From Gammaproteobacteria bacterium (GTDB lineage Bacteria > Pseudomonadota > Gammaproteobacteria > SZUA-140), in the NCBI GenBank assembly GCA_016712635.1, contig JADJQS010000001.1, forward strand, positions 594,001 to 658,000: a stretch of DNA of 64,000 nt, given 5' to 3'. The notes under the pieces were generated by a model that saw only the letters and a program-made list of their open reading frames with translations, searched no databases and was not told where the DNA came from. Each line of letters opens with the position of its first letter. Within the stretch, counting starts at the first letter, position 1. Position numbers and translations under genes: made by a program. Positions 54,758-63,521 of the stretch are shown one piece after another.

Positions 54758-55918
54758 TCAGCCCTTGCGTGTCCCGCCGCTGGCGCGCGCGGGCGACATG
54801 CCGGCCACCTTGTGGGCGATGGCGTCCAGCAGGGTGTGGAAGGACTGTGCGAACTTCTTCACGCCGTCCGCCTCGAGGTCGCGCGTGATCGCGGCCAGGT
54901 CGATGCCGTGAGCGGCCACGTCCCTGAGGGCGGCCTGCGCCTCGGCCAGATCCTGGGTCAGCGTCGCCTGCGGAGCGCCATGGTCGCGGTAGGCGAGATA
55001 GGTGGCGGGCGGCACGGTATTCACCGTCTCCGGGCCGATCAGTTCCTCGACGTACATCACGTCGCTGTAGTCCGGGTTCTTGGTGCCGGTGCTGCCCCAC
55101 AGCAGGCGCTGGGCGTGCGCCCCGGCATTCGCCAGCGCCTTGAAGCGGGCCGAGGCGAACACCTCGCGGTAGGCCTGGTACGCCATCTTGGCATTGGCAA
55201 TGGCCGCCTTTCCGCGCAGCGCGAGGATGCGCGCGCGCTCCGCCTCGGGCGCTGCGGCCGCCTTCTGTTCCAGCAGCTTGTCGACCTGATTGTCGACTCG
55301 GCTGATGAAGAAGCTGGCGACGGAGGCGACCTGATCCAGCTTGTGGCCGCCGTTCCGGCGCGCCTCCAGCCCTTTGATATAGGCCTCGGCGACCGCGCGA
55401 TAGCGCTCGACCGAGAACAGCAGGGTGACGTTGACGTTGATGCCGTCGGCGATCAGCTGCTCGACGGCCGGCAGGCCCGCCAGGGTCGCCGGCACCTTGA
55501 TCATCAGGTTCGGCCGGTCCACGCGGCGATGCAGGGCGCGCGCCTCCGCGATGGTGCCCGCGGTATCGTGCGCCAGGTCGGGCGAGACCTCGAGGCTCAC
55601 CATGCCGTCGCGATGGCCGCTCGACTCGTAGACCGGCAGCAGGATGTCCGCCGCCGCCTGGATGTCTTCCACCGCCAGCGTGTAGAACAGCTCCTGGTGG
55701 GACTGCCCGGGATAGCGCGCGACCAGCGTCTGCATCGCGCGGTCATAGTCCGGACTGCCGTTGATGGCCTGCTCGAAGATGGTCGGATTGGAGGTGATGC
55801 CGCAGATGCCGTCCTCGCGGATCATGCGCTCCAGTTCGCCGGATTCCAGCAGGTTGCGGTGGATATTGTCGAGCCAGATGCTCTGTCCCAGTGTCTTCAA
55901 GCGCAGTAATGGATTCAT
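54758..55918 (-). CDS. tal: Transaldolase (long, type 2)
   Basis: 386 residues. Transfers a dihydroxyacetone unit between sugar phosphates in the non-oxidative pentose phosphate/Calvin cycle. LGQSIWLDNIHR and DGICGITSNPTIFEQAI near the N-terminus, the Schiff-base Lys in LMIKVPAT near 145, NVTLLFSVERY, and FFISRVDNQVD. The size (360-390) matches the long transaldolases of actinobacteria and cyanobacteria, not E. coli TalB (317). Strong terminator behind. Confidence 0.95.
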   Translation of the reverse strand: MNPLLRLKTLGQSIWLDNIHRNLLESGELERMIREDGICGITSNPTIFEQAINGSPDYDRAMQTLVARYPGQSHQELFYTLAVEDIQAAADILLPVYESSGHRDGMVSLEVSPDLAHDTAGTIAEARALHRRVDRPNLMIKVPATLAGLPAVEQLIADGINVNVTLLFSVERYRAVAEAYIKGLEARRNGGHKLDQVASVASFFISRVDNQVDKLLEQKAAAAPEAERARILALRGKAAIANAKMAYQAYREVFASARFKALANAGAHAQRLLWGSTGTKNPDYSDVMYVEELIGPETVNTVPPATYLAYRDHGAPQATLTQDLAEAQAALRDVAAHGIDLAAITRDLEADGVKKFAQSFHTLLDAIAHKVAGMSPARASGGTRKG

Positions 55919-55973
55919 GTGTCGGTTTCTCCCGGCTCCGGCGCGCGCGGCGCGCCCGTTATGTAGTACTATT

Positions 55974-56336
55974 TTAAACCTTTTTCCATTCCATCATGGC
56001 GGACGTCAGCCTGGCCGAGACGTCCGTGAATTCGCCTCCGAGTGAAAGCAACCGGTCGGCCTCGGCCCGGTTGCCGGCGAGCGCCTGTTCCGCCACGCGG
56101 GCGGCGCATTTATGGAACTCGGCGTGCAGGTCCTTCACCGTCCGGTAATGATTCGAGGTCTTGTCCTGGGCGCTGATGCCCGCGCCGTGCAGCCATTTGC
56201 CGAAGGCGCATTGATTGTCCTGGCGGATCGTGTCCACCGAGATATCGGTCTTGCCGGTATCGATGGTCTGCTTGAGGCGGGTCTTCCACATGCCATGGGC
56301 GCCGATGGCCTTGGCAAGTTCGTCTTTATTGATCAT
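55974..56336 (-). CDS. Stand-alone CZB (chemoreceptor zinc-binding) domain protein
   Basis: 120 residues. Helical CZB pattern: AIGAHGMWKTRLKQTIDTGK, CAFGKWLHG, SNHYRTVKDLHAEFHKCAARV. The probable zinc ligands are His14, Cys43, His71 and His75. CZB is normally the end of a chemoreceptor or diguanylate cyclase; here it is a whole protein without membrane or signalling domain, so it would be a soluble zinc or hypochlorite sensor that works in trans. No chemotaxis genes are nearby. Confidence 0.88.
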   Translation of the reverse strand: MINKDELAKAIGAHGMWKTRLKQTIDTGKTDISVDTIRQDNQCAFGKWLHGAGISAQDKTSNHYRTVKDLHAEFHKCAARVAEQALAGNRAEADRLLSLGGEFTDVSARLTSAMMEWKKV

Positions 56337-56600
56337 GCCGCATATCCTCCTGACTCTTATTTATTATTCTCGGCCGGATATAGCGCGCCGGCTTTCGATA
56401 ACCACGGACTTGTTAACGGCATTCCCGTGGAAATCATTGAACCCCGGACGGGCCGTTCTACGTCTGCAGACGGGTGGCGCAGCAGCATGGCATCATCAGA
56501 TCTGATGTGAAATCCGCAGCTTATGCGAGACAGGTCACGGCCGGCGCGGTCGGAGGAGGCTATCCTGTCACGCACTGATCACCCGGCCTTCGGTACGGCG
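56337..56600. other. Intergenic region between CZB gene and secreted protein gene
   Basis: About 260 bp. It must carry the CZB promoter on the minus strand. I see no repeat, clear promoter pair or small gene. Confidence 0.4.
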
Positions 56601-57035
56601 ATGCGATTTGGCACCACCCTGATTCCAGCCTCCCTGTTCTGCCTCGTCGCGATCCTGGCGCAGCCGGCGCAGGCGGGCCCTTTGGGCGCCACCCTCGCGC
56701 CGGTGGCGGAAGCCCCGGGAACGGCAGTCTGCATCGACCCCTGGCGCAAGACCCGGCCCTGCCGCCCCGCCGCCTCCCTCCTCAGCACCGCCGCCCATCG
56801 CACCGACCAGACGAACCGCTGGCTGCTGAGCCTGTGGTCCACCGCCGGGGAGGTCGCCGCCGGTCCCCGGTTGATCCTGTCCGGCAAGCGCGTCTCCTGC
56901 AGCGCCGCGTCCGGCACCACCCCCCTGGTCAGGCTCGACTTCACGCGCTTCCAGCTCAATATGGATATCGACATGGACGCAGATGAAGAACGCCTCGACA
57001 CCGTCCGCCTCGCCTACCGCAGCTGCTGGCGCTGA
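56601..57035 (+). CDS. Hypothetical secreted protein
   Basis: 144 residues from ATG at 56601 (MRFGTT), no obvious ribosome site; the frame extends to 56523. Signal peptide cleaved after about residue 24 (AQPAQAG). Four Cys residues in the mature part (VCIDPWRKTRPC..KRVSC...SCWR) suggest one or two disulfides. No known domain recognised. The start of the next reading frame overlaps its end. Moderate confidence that it is expressed. Confidence 0.5.
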   Translation: MRFGTTLIPASLFCLVAILAQPAQAGPLGATLAPVAEAPGTAVCIDPWRKTRPCRPAASLLSTAAHRTDQTNRWLLSLWSTAGEVAAGPRLILSGKRVSCSAASGTTPLVRLDFTRFQLNMDIDMDADEERLDTVRLAYRSCWR

Positions 57036-57090
57036 CGCGGCGCCGCGGAACCCGCAAATAGGCTTAAGTCTTGGTGCCGGCCACGGTATC

Positions 57091-57966
57091 ATGTCCGGTG
57101 TGACGGACATCGATACGACAGACCAGTACCCGCCCGTAAACGAGCCGGCGGAGATCCGGCGCGACAATCCGGTCCCCGTACCGCCTTTCTGGGGCAACCG
57201 GTGCATTGATCGCATCCCGCTGCGGGCGGTGGTGCCCTACATCAACCGCAAGACCCTGTACAAATTCCAGTGGGGCTACAAGGCCGCCGGGCGCTCGGAA
57301 GACGAATACCAGACCTTCGCGCGCGCGGAGATCGATCCGATCCTGAACCGCCTGCTGGAGCGCAGCGAGAAGGAAGACATCCTGCGGCCGCAGGCGGTGT
57401 ACGGCTACTTCCCCTGCAACGCCGACGGCAACGACCTGGTCGTTTATGAAGACCCCGCGGGCACGACCGAACGCTGCCGCTTCACCTTCCCGCGCCAGTC
57501 CAAGGGCCGCCACCTCTGCCTCGCCGACTTTTACCGCCCGCACGGCTCCGGCGAGATCGACGTGGTCGGCTTCCAGCTCGTCACCGTCGGGCAGCACGCC
57601 TCCGACTTCGCGCGCGAGCTGTTCAAGGCGGACCAGTACCAGGAATACCTCTACTGGCACGGCATGAACGTCGAGTCGACCGAAGGCCTGGCGGAGTACG
57701 TGCACAAGCGCATCCGCGCCGAGCTCGGCTTCAGCCGCGAGGAGGCGCGCTCCATGCACGAGGTGCTCAAGCAGGGCTACCGCGGCTCCCGCTATTCCTT
57801 CGGCTATCCCGCCTGCCCCAATCTCGCCGACCAGGACAAGATCCTCGCGCTGCTCGACGCCGCCCGCATCGGTGTGGTGCTCGGCGACGAGGATCAGCTG
57901 TGGCCGGAGGAGAGCACCAGCGCGATCGTCGCGCACCATCCGCAGGCCAAGTATTTCACCATGTAG
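57091..57966 (+). CDS. Detached MetH reactivation (AdoMet-binding) domain protein
   Basis: 291 residues from ATG at 57091; the frame opens at 56983. Corresponds to the C-terminal activation domain of cobalamin-dependent methionine synthase only: PPFWGNRCIDRIPLRAVVPYINRKTLYKFQWGYK (the form seen in long MetH), YGYFPCNADGNDL, the segment LADFYRPHGSGEIDVVGFQLVTVGQ, ELGFSREEARS and RGSRYSFGYPACPNLADQ, the AdoMet-binding signature. In whole MetH it reductively methylates inactive Cob(II)alamin. No other MetH part is in the window, so it presumably serves a core MetH coded elsewhere. Confidence 0.9.
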   Translation: MSGVTDIDTTDQYPPVNEPAEIRRDNPVPVPPFWGNRCIDRIPLRAVVPYINRKTLYKFQWGYKAAGRSEDEYQTFARAEIDPILNRLLERSEKEDILRPQAVYGYFPCNADGNDLVVYEDPAGTTERCRFTFPRQSKGRHLCLADFYRPHGSGEIDVVGFQLVTVGQHASDFARELFKADQYQEYLYWHGMNVESTEGLAEYVHKRIRAELGFSREEARSMHEVLKQGYRGSRYSFGYPACPNLADQDKILALLDAARIGVVLGDEDQLWPEESTSAIVAHHPQAKYFTM

Positions 57967-58019
57967 CCGCCGCCGTGCGTACCGCCCGCACGAGCACGTA
58001 CCACACGCGAGGAGAACGA

Positions 58020-58547
58020 ATGGGTAGACTGCTGCAGCGCTTCTTCGACATCTGCCTGCTGCGCGCGGGCCCGCAGGATCTGCCGGCCGCCCGTTTTCTG
58101 CTCTGGCTGAGCGGGCTGGCCTATTTCGCCGTCGGCATGGCCATGTCGGTGCAGAATCTCGACGTCCCGCGCGCGATCCTGCTGGTGGTGCTCGACGTCG
58201 CGCTGCTCGCGGCCCTGCTGTTCGCCCTGCTGTGGAGCCGCGCCCTGCTCGAGCGCTATCGCCAGACCCTGACCGCGCTGCTCGGCACCGGCGCGATCCT
58301 CCAGGCGGCGGTCATGCCTATCCTCTCCTGGCAGCAGGCCGGGCTCGCGGACGAGACCATCAGCCCCGCGCTGATGCTCGCCTCGCTCCTGCTGTGGGTC
58401 TGGCTGCTGTGGGATCTGATGGTGATCGGCCACATCCTGCGCCATACCCTGGCGACGCGCCTGCAGATCGGCGTGCTGCTTGGCCTGGCCTACCTGTTCA
58501 TTTCCTACAGCGTGACCCGAATCCTGTTCTTTCCGGAGACCAACTGA
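58020..58547 (+). CDS. Integral membrane protein of unknown function
   Basis: 175 residues from ATG at 58020 with GGAG 6 bases upstream; the frame opens at 57900. Five hydrophobic helices (about 24-42, 50-72, 85-102, 115-135, 145-168). No family recognised, but size and order match small Yip1-like membrane proteins often found before mpl. One base separates it from mpl, so it is probably translated with it. Confidence 0.75.
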   Translation: MGRLLQRFFDICLLRAGPQDLPAARFLLWLSGLAYFAVGMAMSVQNLDVPRAILLVVLDVALLAALLFALLWSRALLERYRQTLTALLGTGAILQAAVMPILSWQQAGLADETISPALMLASLLLWVWLLWDLMVIGHILRHTLATRLQIGVLLGLAYLFISYSVTRILFFPETN

Positions 58548-58548
58548 G

Positions 58549-59922
58549 ATGCGCGTGCATATCCTGGGAATCTGCGGCACCTTCATGGGCGGCATCGCCC
58601 TGCTGGCGCGCGAGATGGGACTCGAGGTCGACGGCTCCGACCTCAACGTCTACCCGCCGATGAGCACCCAGCTCGCCGACAGCGGCATACGTCTCTTCGA
58701 GGGTTACAAGCCGGAGCACCTCGAACCGGCGCCGGACCTGGTGGTGATCGGCAATGCGCTGTCGCGCGGCAATCCCGCGGTGGAACATGTGCTCAACCGC
58801 GGTCTCGACTACATGTCCGGGCCGGAATTCCTCACCCGCCACGTGCTGAAGGACCGCTGGGTGCTGGCGGTGGCCGGCACGCACGGCAAGACCACGACTT
58901 CCAGCATGCTGGCGTGGATCCTCGAATACGCGAAGCTGAAGCCGGGCTTCCTGATCGGCGGCGCGCCGCTCAACTTCACCGGCTCCGCCCGCCTCGGCGA
59001 TGCACCGTTCTTCGTGGTCGAGGCCGACGAATACGACTCCGCGTTTTTCGACAAGCGCTCGAAGTTCGTGCACTACCGTCCGCGCACGCTGGTGATGAAC
59101 AACCTCGAATTCGACCACGCCGACATCTTTCCCGACCTCGCGGCGATCCGGCGCCAGTTCCATCACCTGGTGCGCACCGTGCCCGGTTCGGGCCTGATCA
59201 TCTCGCCCGCCGGCGACCCCGAACTCGACGCCGTGCTCGGCATGGGCTGCTGGACACCGACCGAGCACTTCCGTACCGACGGCGAGCACGACGCGACCCA
59301 CTGGTGGGCGCGGCCGCTCGACGCCGCCGGCAGTCAATTCACCGTGATGCACGGCGCGCGCGAGGCCGGCACGGTGCGCTGGGCGCTGAACGGACGGCAC
59401 AACATCAGCAACGCGCTCGCCGCCATCATCGCCGCGCGCCACGCCGGCGTGCCGCCGGCGGAGGCGATCGCGGCGCTGGGCGAGTTCCGCAACGTCCGGC
59501 GCCGGCTGGAGAAGCGCGGTGCGGTCGGCGGCATCGCCGTCTACGACGACTTCGCCCACCACCCGACCGCGATCGCCACCACGCTGGAGGGCTTTCGCCA
59601 CAGCATCGGGCATGGCCGCGTCGTCGCCGTGCTGGAGCTGCGCTCGAACACCATGAAGATGGGCGTGCACAAGGAACTGCTGGCGCCGGCGCTCGCACAG
59701 GCCGACGAGGTCGTCCTCTACCAGCCGCCCGACCTCGGCTGGTCGCTGCAGGAGGTGGCCGACGCGGTCGGGCCGCGCTGTCGCGTGATCGATCGGGTAC
59801 AATCGATCATCGATCATCTGAAGGCGAACAGCCGCAGCGGCGACCACATCCTGATCATGAGCAACGGCGGATTCGAGAACATACACAAGCGACTGCTCGA
59901 GGCGCTGGGCCATGGGCGCTAA
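58549..59922 (+). CDS. mpl: UDP-N-acetylmuramate:L-alanyl-gamma-D-glutamyl-meso-DAP ligase
   Basis: 457 residues. Recycles the murein tripeptide by joining it to UDP-MurNAc. Mur-ligase layout: N-terminal Rossmann GICGTFMGGIALLAREMG, central P-loop VAGTHGKTTTSSMLAWIL with Lys, EADEYDSAFFDKRSKF (the Mpl version of the catalytic block), and NGRHNISNALAAIIAARH, then DDFAHHPTAIATTLEG near 330. The pattern EADEYDSAF is diagnostic for Mpl against MurC. Overlaps ubiX by 11 bases, the order known in several gammaproteobacteria. Confidence 0.96.
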   Translation: MRVHILGICGTFMGGIALLAREMGLEVDGSDLNVYPPMSTQLADSGIRLFEGYKPEHLEPAPDLVVIGNALSRGNPAVEHVLNRGLDYMSGPEFLTRHVLKDRWVLAVAGTHGKTTTSSMLAWILEYAKLKPGFLIGGAPLNFTGSARLGDAPFFVVEADEYDSAFFDKRSKFVHYRPRTLVMNNLEFDHADIFPDLAAIRRQFHHLVRTVPGSGLIISPAGDPELDAVLGMGCWTPTEHFRTDGEHDATHWWARPLDAAGSQFTVMHGAREAGTVRWALNGRHNISNALAAIIAARHAGVPPAEAIAALGEFRNVRRRLEKRGAVGGIAVYDDFAHHPTAIATTLEGFRHSIGHGRVVAVLELRSNTMKMGVHKELLAPALAQADEVVLYQPPDLGWSLQEVADAVGPRCRVIDRVQSIIDHLKANSRSGDHILIMSNGGFENIHKRLLEALGHGR

Positions 59923-60517
59923 GACCGTCGCGCTCGCGATGACCGGCGCCTCCGGCGCCCCCTACGGCCTGCGCCTGCTGGAATGCCTGCTGCAGTCCGG
60001 CGTGCGCGTGCCGCTGATGCTGTCGCCGCCGGGCCAGGTGGTGATCGCGATGGAGACCGACCTCAGGCTGCCCGGCACGCCGCGTGAGATCGAACGCACG
60101 CTGTCCGAACACTTCGGCGCCGCGCCCGGCCAGTTGCAGGTCTACGGCAAGGACCAGTGGACGGCGCCGCTCGCCAGCGGCTCGGGCGCGCCGGACGCGA
60201 TGGTGGTGTGCCCGTGCACCAGCGGCACGCTGGCCGCGATCGCGACGGGAAACAGCGATAACCTGCTTGAACGCGCCGCCGACGTCGTCATCAAGGAGCA
60301 GCGCAAGCTGATCCTCGTGCACCGCGAGATGCCGGTGTCGGCTATCCACCTCGAGCACATGCTGAAACTCGCGCGCCTCGGCGTCGTCATCATGCCGGCG
60401 AACCCGGGCTTCTATCACCGCCCGCAGAAGATCGAAGACCTTGTGGATTTTGTCGTCGCGCGGATTCTCGACCACCTCGGTGTCGAGCACCGGCTCGTGC
60501 CGCGGTGGGGGGAGTAA
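59912..60517 (+). CDS. ubiX: Flavin prenyltransferase UbiX
   Basis: 201 residues. Makes prenylated FMN, the cofactor of the UbiD decarboxylase in ubiquinone synthesis. MTGASGAPYGLRLLE for FMN binding, PLASGSGAPDAMVVCPCTSGTLAAIATG, NLLERAADVVIKEQRKLILVHREMPVSAIHLEHMLKL and GVVIMPANPGFYHRPQ, all diagnostic of UbiX. The start lies within mpl. A heptad element begins 7 bases after the stop. Confidence 0.95.
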   Translation: MGAKTVALAMTGASGAPYGLRLLECLLQSGVRVPLMLSPPGQVVIAMETDLRLPGTPREIERTLSEHFGAAPGQLQVYGKDQWTAPLASGSGAPDAMVVCPCTSGTLAAIATGNSDNLLERAADVVIKEQRKLILVHREMPVSAIHLEHMLKLARLGVVIMPANPGFYHRPQKIEDLVDFVVARILDHLGVEHRLVPRWGE

Positions 60518-60590
60518 AAAACAGGACTGAGGACTCAGGACTGAGTAGAACCAGTCTCAAATTTGATATGCATGCAATGAAACATCAAGT

Positions 60591-60618
60591 CGTCATTCCC
60601 GCGCAGGCGGGAATCCAG
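60591..60618. repeat. CGTCATKCCCG-type hairpin repeat (copy 2)
   Basis: Begins CGTCATTCCCGCGCAGG and ends GCGGGAATCCAG. Same family as at 53446 and, inverted, at 62180. Confidence 0.85.
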
Positions 60619-60775
60619 TGTTATTGCTTTTCGACAGATTAAAATCAATGGGTCCCCGCTTTCGCGGGGACGACACCTGCTTTTTTCACTCATAACCGAT
60701 TTTGAGACAGGTTCTGGAAAAACCTGACTCCACTCTTGCGGCATCACCAGGCGGTGACGGATCATCGCCCCGGAT

Positions 60776-60801
60776 GGGGACAGATTTTAAAATCTGTCCC
60801 C
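60776..60801. repeat. REP-like palindrome (copy 8, perfect)
   Basis: GGGGACAGATTTT joined to AAAATCTGTCCCC, a perfect 26-bp palindrome inside composite element 6. Confidence 0.88.
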
Positions 60802-60857
60802 TGTCCACAATTGGTTCTGTTATTTTTGATTTTGACTCAGTCCTTAGTCCTAAGTCC

Positions 60858-62102
60858 TTAGTCCTTCTTTTCCAAACCCGGCCGGATCAAAGCCAGCGCT
60901 TCGACCCGCCTCCGTGCCAGTTCATCACCCAGCGCCTTGCCGCTGAAACCTTCCGCGGGCAGCGCCGATGCATCCACCGCCTGCGCTGTCTGCAAGGCGC
61001 GGCGCAGATAGATCCCCTGCGTGAACACGCTGTCCTCGTAGCCGGTGCGGCCACGCGAGTCGGCCTCGCATGCCTGCAGGAACAGCTCGAAGCGGTCCGG
61101 GCGGCGGAAGGCGTCGGTCGACTCCAGCAGGTGCAGCACTGTTTCCGGCCGCAGCTCCCCGGCGCGATGGACCTGGCCGTGATAACGCGCGACCAGCACG
61201 GCGAGGTCGCGGTAATCGTTGGGGATACGGTAACGCCGGCACAACTCCTCGACCAGCGTCACGCTGCGCTCCTCGTGGGCGATGTGGCGCGGCCACTGTT
61301 CGGGCGGCGTCGTACCCTTGCCGAGGTCGTGCACCAGCGCGGCGAAGCGCACGCGCATGTCGGCGGTCAGCCGCGCGGCGCTCTCCAGCACCATCATGGT
61401 ATGCACGCCGGTGTCGATCTCGGGATGATGCTGCGGCGGCTGCGGTACACCCCACAGGCGCTCGATCTCGGGGAACAGCCGTGCGAGCGCGCCGCAGGCG
61501 CGCAGCACCTCGAAGAACGCCGACGGCCGCACCTCGCCGAGCGCGCGCAGGAGTTCCTGCCACACGCGCTCCGGCACCAGCGCGTCCACTTCGCCGGCGT
61601 CGGCCATGCGCCGCATCAATGCATTGGTCTCCGGCGCGACGGCGAAGCCGAGCGGCGCGAAGCGGGCGGCGAAACGCGCCACGCGCAGGATGCGTACCGG
61701 ATCCTCGGCGAAGGCCTCCGACACGTGGCGCAGCACACGGTCATGCAGATCCCGCCGCCCGCCGAAGGGATCGATCAGGATGCCGTCCTCGGTCTCCGCC
61801 ATCGCATTGATGGTGAGGTCGCGCCGAAGCAGGTCCTCCTCCAGCGTGACCTCGGGCGAGGCCTGCACTTCGAACCCCTTGTAGCCCGCCGCCACCTTGC
61901 GCTCGGTGCGCGCCAGGGCGTACTCCTCATGGGTCTCGGGATGCAGGAAGACGGGGAAATCCTGGCCTACGGGGCGGAAGCCGCGCGCGCGCATCGAATC
62001 GACGTCCGCCGGTGTCGCGCCGACCACCACCCAGTCGCGGTCCTGCACCGGGAGACCGAGCAGTCTGTCGCGCACCGCGCCGCCGACGATGTAGGCCTTC
62101 AT
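60858..62102 (-). CDS. cca: Multifunctional CCA-adding tRNA nucleotidyltransferase
   Basis: 414 residues, the normal length for the E. coli-type enzyme. Adds or repairs the 3'-CCA of tRNA. KAYIVGGAVRDRLLGLPVQDRDWVVVGATP has the G-G and DxD catalytic core; RRDLTINAMA and RILRVARFAARF follow; a C-terminal HD domain (LVHDLGKGTTPPEQWPRH) gives the phosphohydrolase activity of the gamma type. Stop codon lies in the heptad array (EKKD then TAA). Confidence 0.96.
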   Translation of the reverse strand: MKAYIVGGAVRDRLLGLPVQDRDWVVVGATPADVDSMRARGFRPVGQDFPVFLHPETHEEYALARTERKVAAGYKGFEVQASPEVTLEEDLLRRDLTINAMAETEDGILIDPFGGRRDLHDRVLRHVSEAFAEDPVRILRVARFAARFAPLGFAVAPETNALMRRMADAGEVDALVPERVWQELLRALGEVRPSAFFEVLRACGALARLFPEIERLWGVPQPPQHHPEIDTGVHTMMVLESAARLTADMRVRFAALVHDLGKGTTPPEQWPRHIAHEERSVTLVEELCRRYRIPNDYRDLAVLVARYHGQVHRAGELRPETVLHLLESTDAFRRPDRFELFLQACEADSRGRTGYEDSVFTQGIYLRRALQTAQAVDASALPAEGFSGKALGDELARRRVEALALIRPGLEKKD

Positions 62103-62179
62103 CGGGCCTCCCTTGATCCGGATAAATCGGAGAACGGCATGACGGGCCCGGCCTGTGCTGTCGTTGATGCCACAGGTTA

Positions 62180-62206
62180 CTGGATTCCCGCCTGCGCGGG
62201 AATGAC
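62180..62206. repeat. CGTCATKCCCG-type hairpin repeat (copy 3, inverted)
   Basis: Reads CTGGATTCCCGCC ... GCGGGAATGAC, the inverse of copies 1 and 2, upstream of cca. Confidence 0.85.
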
Positions 62207-62242
62207 AGCGAATGATTTGCCCGGCTCTCTATATATAGAGGC

Positions 62243-63220
62243 TCAGTAATTGTGGCGCGCGCGCTGGCGTATGTCATCCAGCCGCCCGCGCTGGTCGCGG
62301 TGGCGCAGGTACAGCGGCACCAGCGCCTCCACCGACGCCGGAGTGATGCCGAACAGCGCGGGAAAACCGCCCGCGCATACCGCATCGACCTGCAGCGAGA
62401 GGTAGTTGTCATGGGTGAAGGCCCGGCCCGGCAGGTGCCCCAGCACGGCGGCCTGCAGGCGCGACAGGCCGGGACTGAGCCCGATTACGCTGCGCCGGAG
62501 TCCGAGGACCCGCGCGGTGAGCTCCACCAGTTCCTTGAGCGTGTAGGCGTGCGGGCCGCACAGATCGTAACGGTGGCCGATCGTGCGCGGCTCTTCCAGC
62601 GCGACGAGCATGGCCTGCGCGACGTCGCCGACGAATACCGGCGCGAAGCGCGCCTGCGGGCAGGCGAGCGGAAACACCGGCATCGGCATCCTGAGCAGGC
62701 AGGCAAAGCGGTTGAAGAAATGGTCATCGGGCCCGAAGATCACCGACGGGCGGAAGCTGGTCACCTGCAGGTCGTCCGCCTTGTGCACCAGGTCTTCGCC
62801 CTCGCCCTTGGACTTGAGATACCGGCTCGGTCCGCGCGCGGCGTCGGCGTTGAGCGCGCTCATGTGCAGCAGGCGCCGCACGCCCGACTCGGAGCACAGC
62901 TTGACCAGGTTGCGCGGCAGTGTGACGTGCACATCCTGGAACCTGCCGGCCTTCCGCTCGTTGAGGATGGCGACCAGGTTCACCGCCGCCGCGCAGCCCC
63001 GCAACAGAGCGCGCAGCGCGGCCGGGTCGTGCACGTCGGCCTGGACCAGCTCGACGCCCGGCAGCACGCGCAGTGCCTTGTGGCGGTCGGCGCGACGCGT
63101 CGGGATGCGCACGCGATAGCCGTGGGCGGACAACAGGGCGGCGAGATGGCCGCCGACGAAACCGGTGCCGCCCAGCAGACAGACGAGCGGCTTGATCGCC
63201 GGCTCAATTTTCAAAGGCAT
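62243..63220 (-). CDS. NAD(P)-dependent epimerase/NDUFA9-like short-chain reductase
   Basis: 325 residues from ATG at 63220 (MPLKIEP). Extended SDR: VCLLGGTGFVGGHLAALLSAHGY with the nucleotide Gly motif, AAVNLVAILNE, LLHMSALNADAARGPSRYLKSKGEGEDLV with the Tyr-x3-Lys (YLKSK) pair and SFRPSVIFGPDD. The pattern is closest to the NDUFA9/complex-I-linked SDR group often annotated as NAD-dependent epimerases in proteobacteria. Probably a quinone or lipid-linked role; substrate unknown. Confidence 0.88.
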   Translation of the reverse strand: MPLKIEPAIKPLVCLLGGTGFVGGHLAALLSAHGYRVRIPTRRADRHKALRVLPGVELVQADVHDPAALRALLRGCAAAVNLVAILNERKAGRFQDVHVTLPRNLVKLCSESGVRRLLHMSALNADAARGPSRYLKSKGEGEDLVHKADDLQVTSFRPSVIFGPDDHFFNRFACLLRMPMPVFPLACPQARFAPVFVGDVAQAMLVALEEPRTIGHRYDLCGPHAYTLKELVELTARVLGLRRSVIGLSPGLSRLQAAVLGHLPGRAFTHDNYLSLQVDAVCAGGFPALFGITPASVEALVPLYLRHRDQRGRLDDIRQRARHNY

Positions 63221-63377
63221 GCGAAATCTCCGATTAGTAACACGCGCGGCGGCGAGGTTGCCGTGCCTCGCGATCGGGCGGCCTGTGATGCTGGATTGCT
63301 CCCGCATTGCCCGGACCCGCGGCACGCCAGCCGATTTTACGCGAGTCCGGCGCGCTTTGTCAGTCGCGCCCTGCAGC

Positions 63378-63396
63378 GCGGGTCGGCGCTGTGCTA
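63378..63396 (+). repeat. 19-bp direct repeat, copy A
   Basis: GCGGGTCGGCGCTGTGCTA, repeated exactly at 63522-63540. The two copies bracket the GTAGCCCGGAT hairpin. Confidence 0.75.
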
Positions 63397-63426
63397 TTAA
63401 GCCTTAAATATTTGCCTGACACCCCT

Positions 63427-63511
63427 GTAGCCCGGATGATGCACAGCGAAATCCGGGAATGCTGATTTCATCTCCCCGGATTCCGGCGCCCTGCGCCTCC
63501 ATCCGGGCTAC
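63427..63511. repeat. GTAGCCCGGAT-type inverted repeat element
   Basis: GTAGCCCGGAT (63427-63437) and its inverse ATCCGGGCTAC (63501-63511), with further short inversions inside (AATCCGGG / CCCCGGATT). This is a widespread proteobacterial intergenic hairpin. Confidence 0.8.
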
Positions 63512-63521
63512 GAACTACAGT

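Larger units (their letters stand above)
60524..60864. repeat. Heptad-bounded composite element 6
   Basis: Left arm: GGACTGA, GGACTCA, GGACTGA (60524-60544) then GTAGAA. Right arm: TCAGTCC, TTAGTCC, TAAGTCC, TTAGTCC (60837-60864). Nested inside are a CGTCATTCCCG-type hairpin (60591-60618), a second hairpin (about 60650-60674, CCCGCTTTCGCGGG) and a REP-like palindrome (60776-60801). It fills the gap between the convergent ubiX and cca genes and provides the cca stop codon (60860-60858). Confidence 0.8.
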
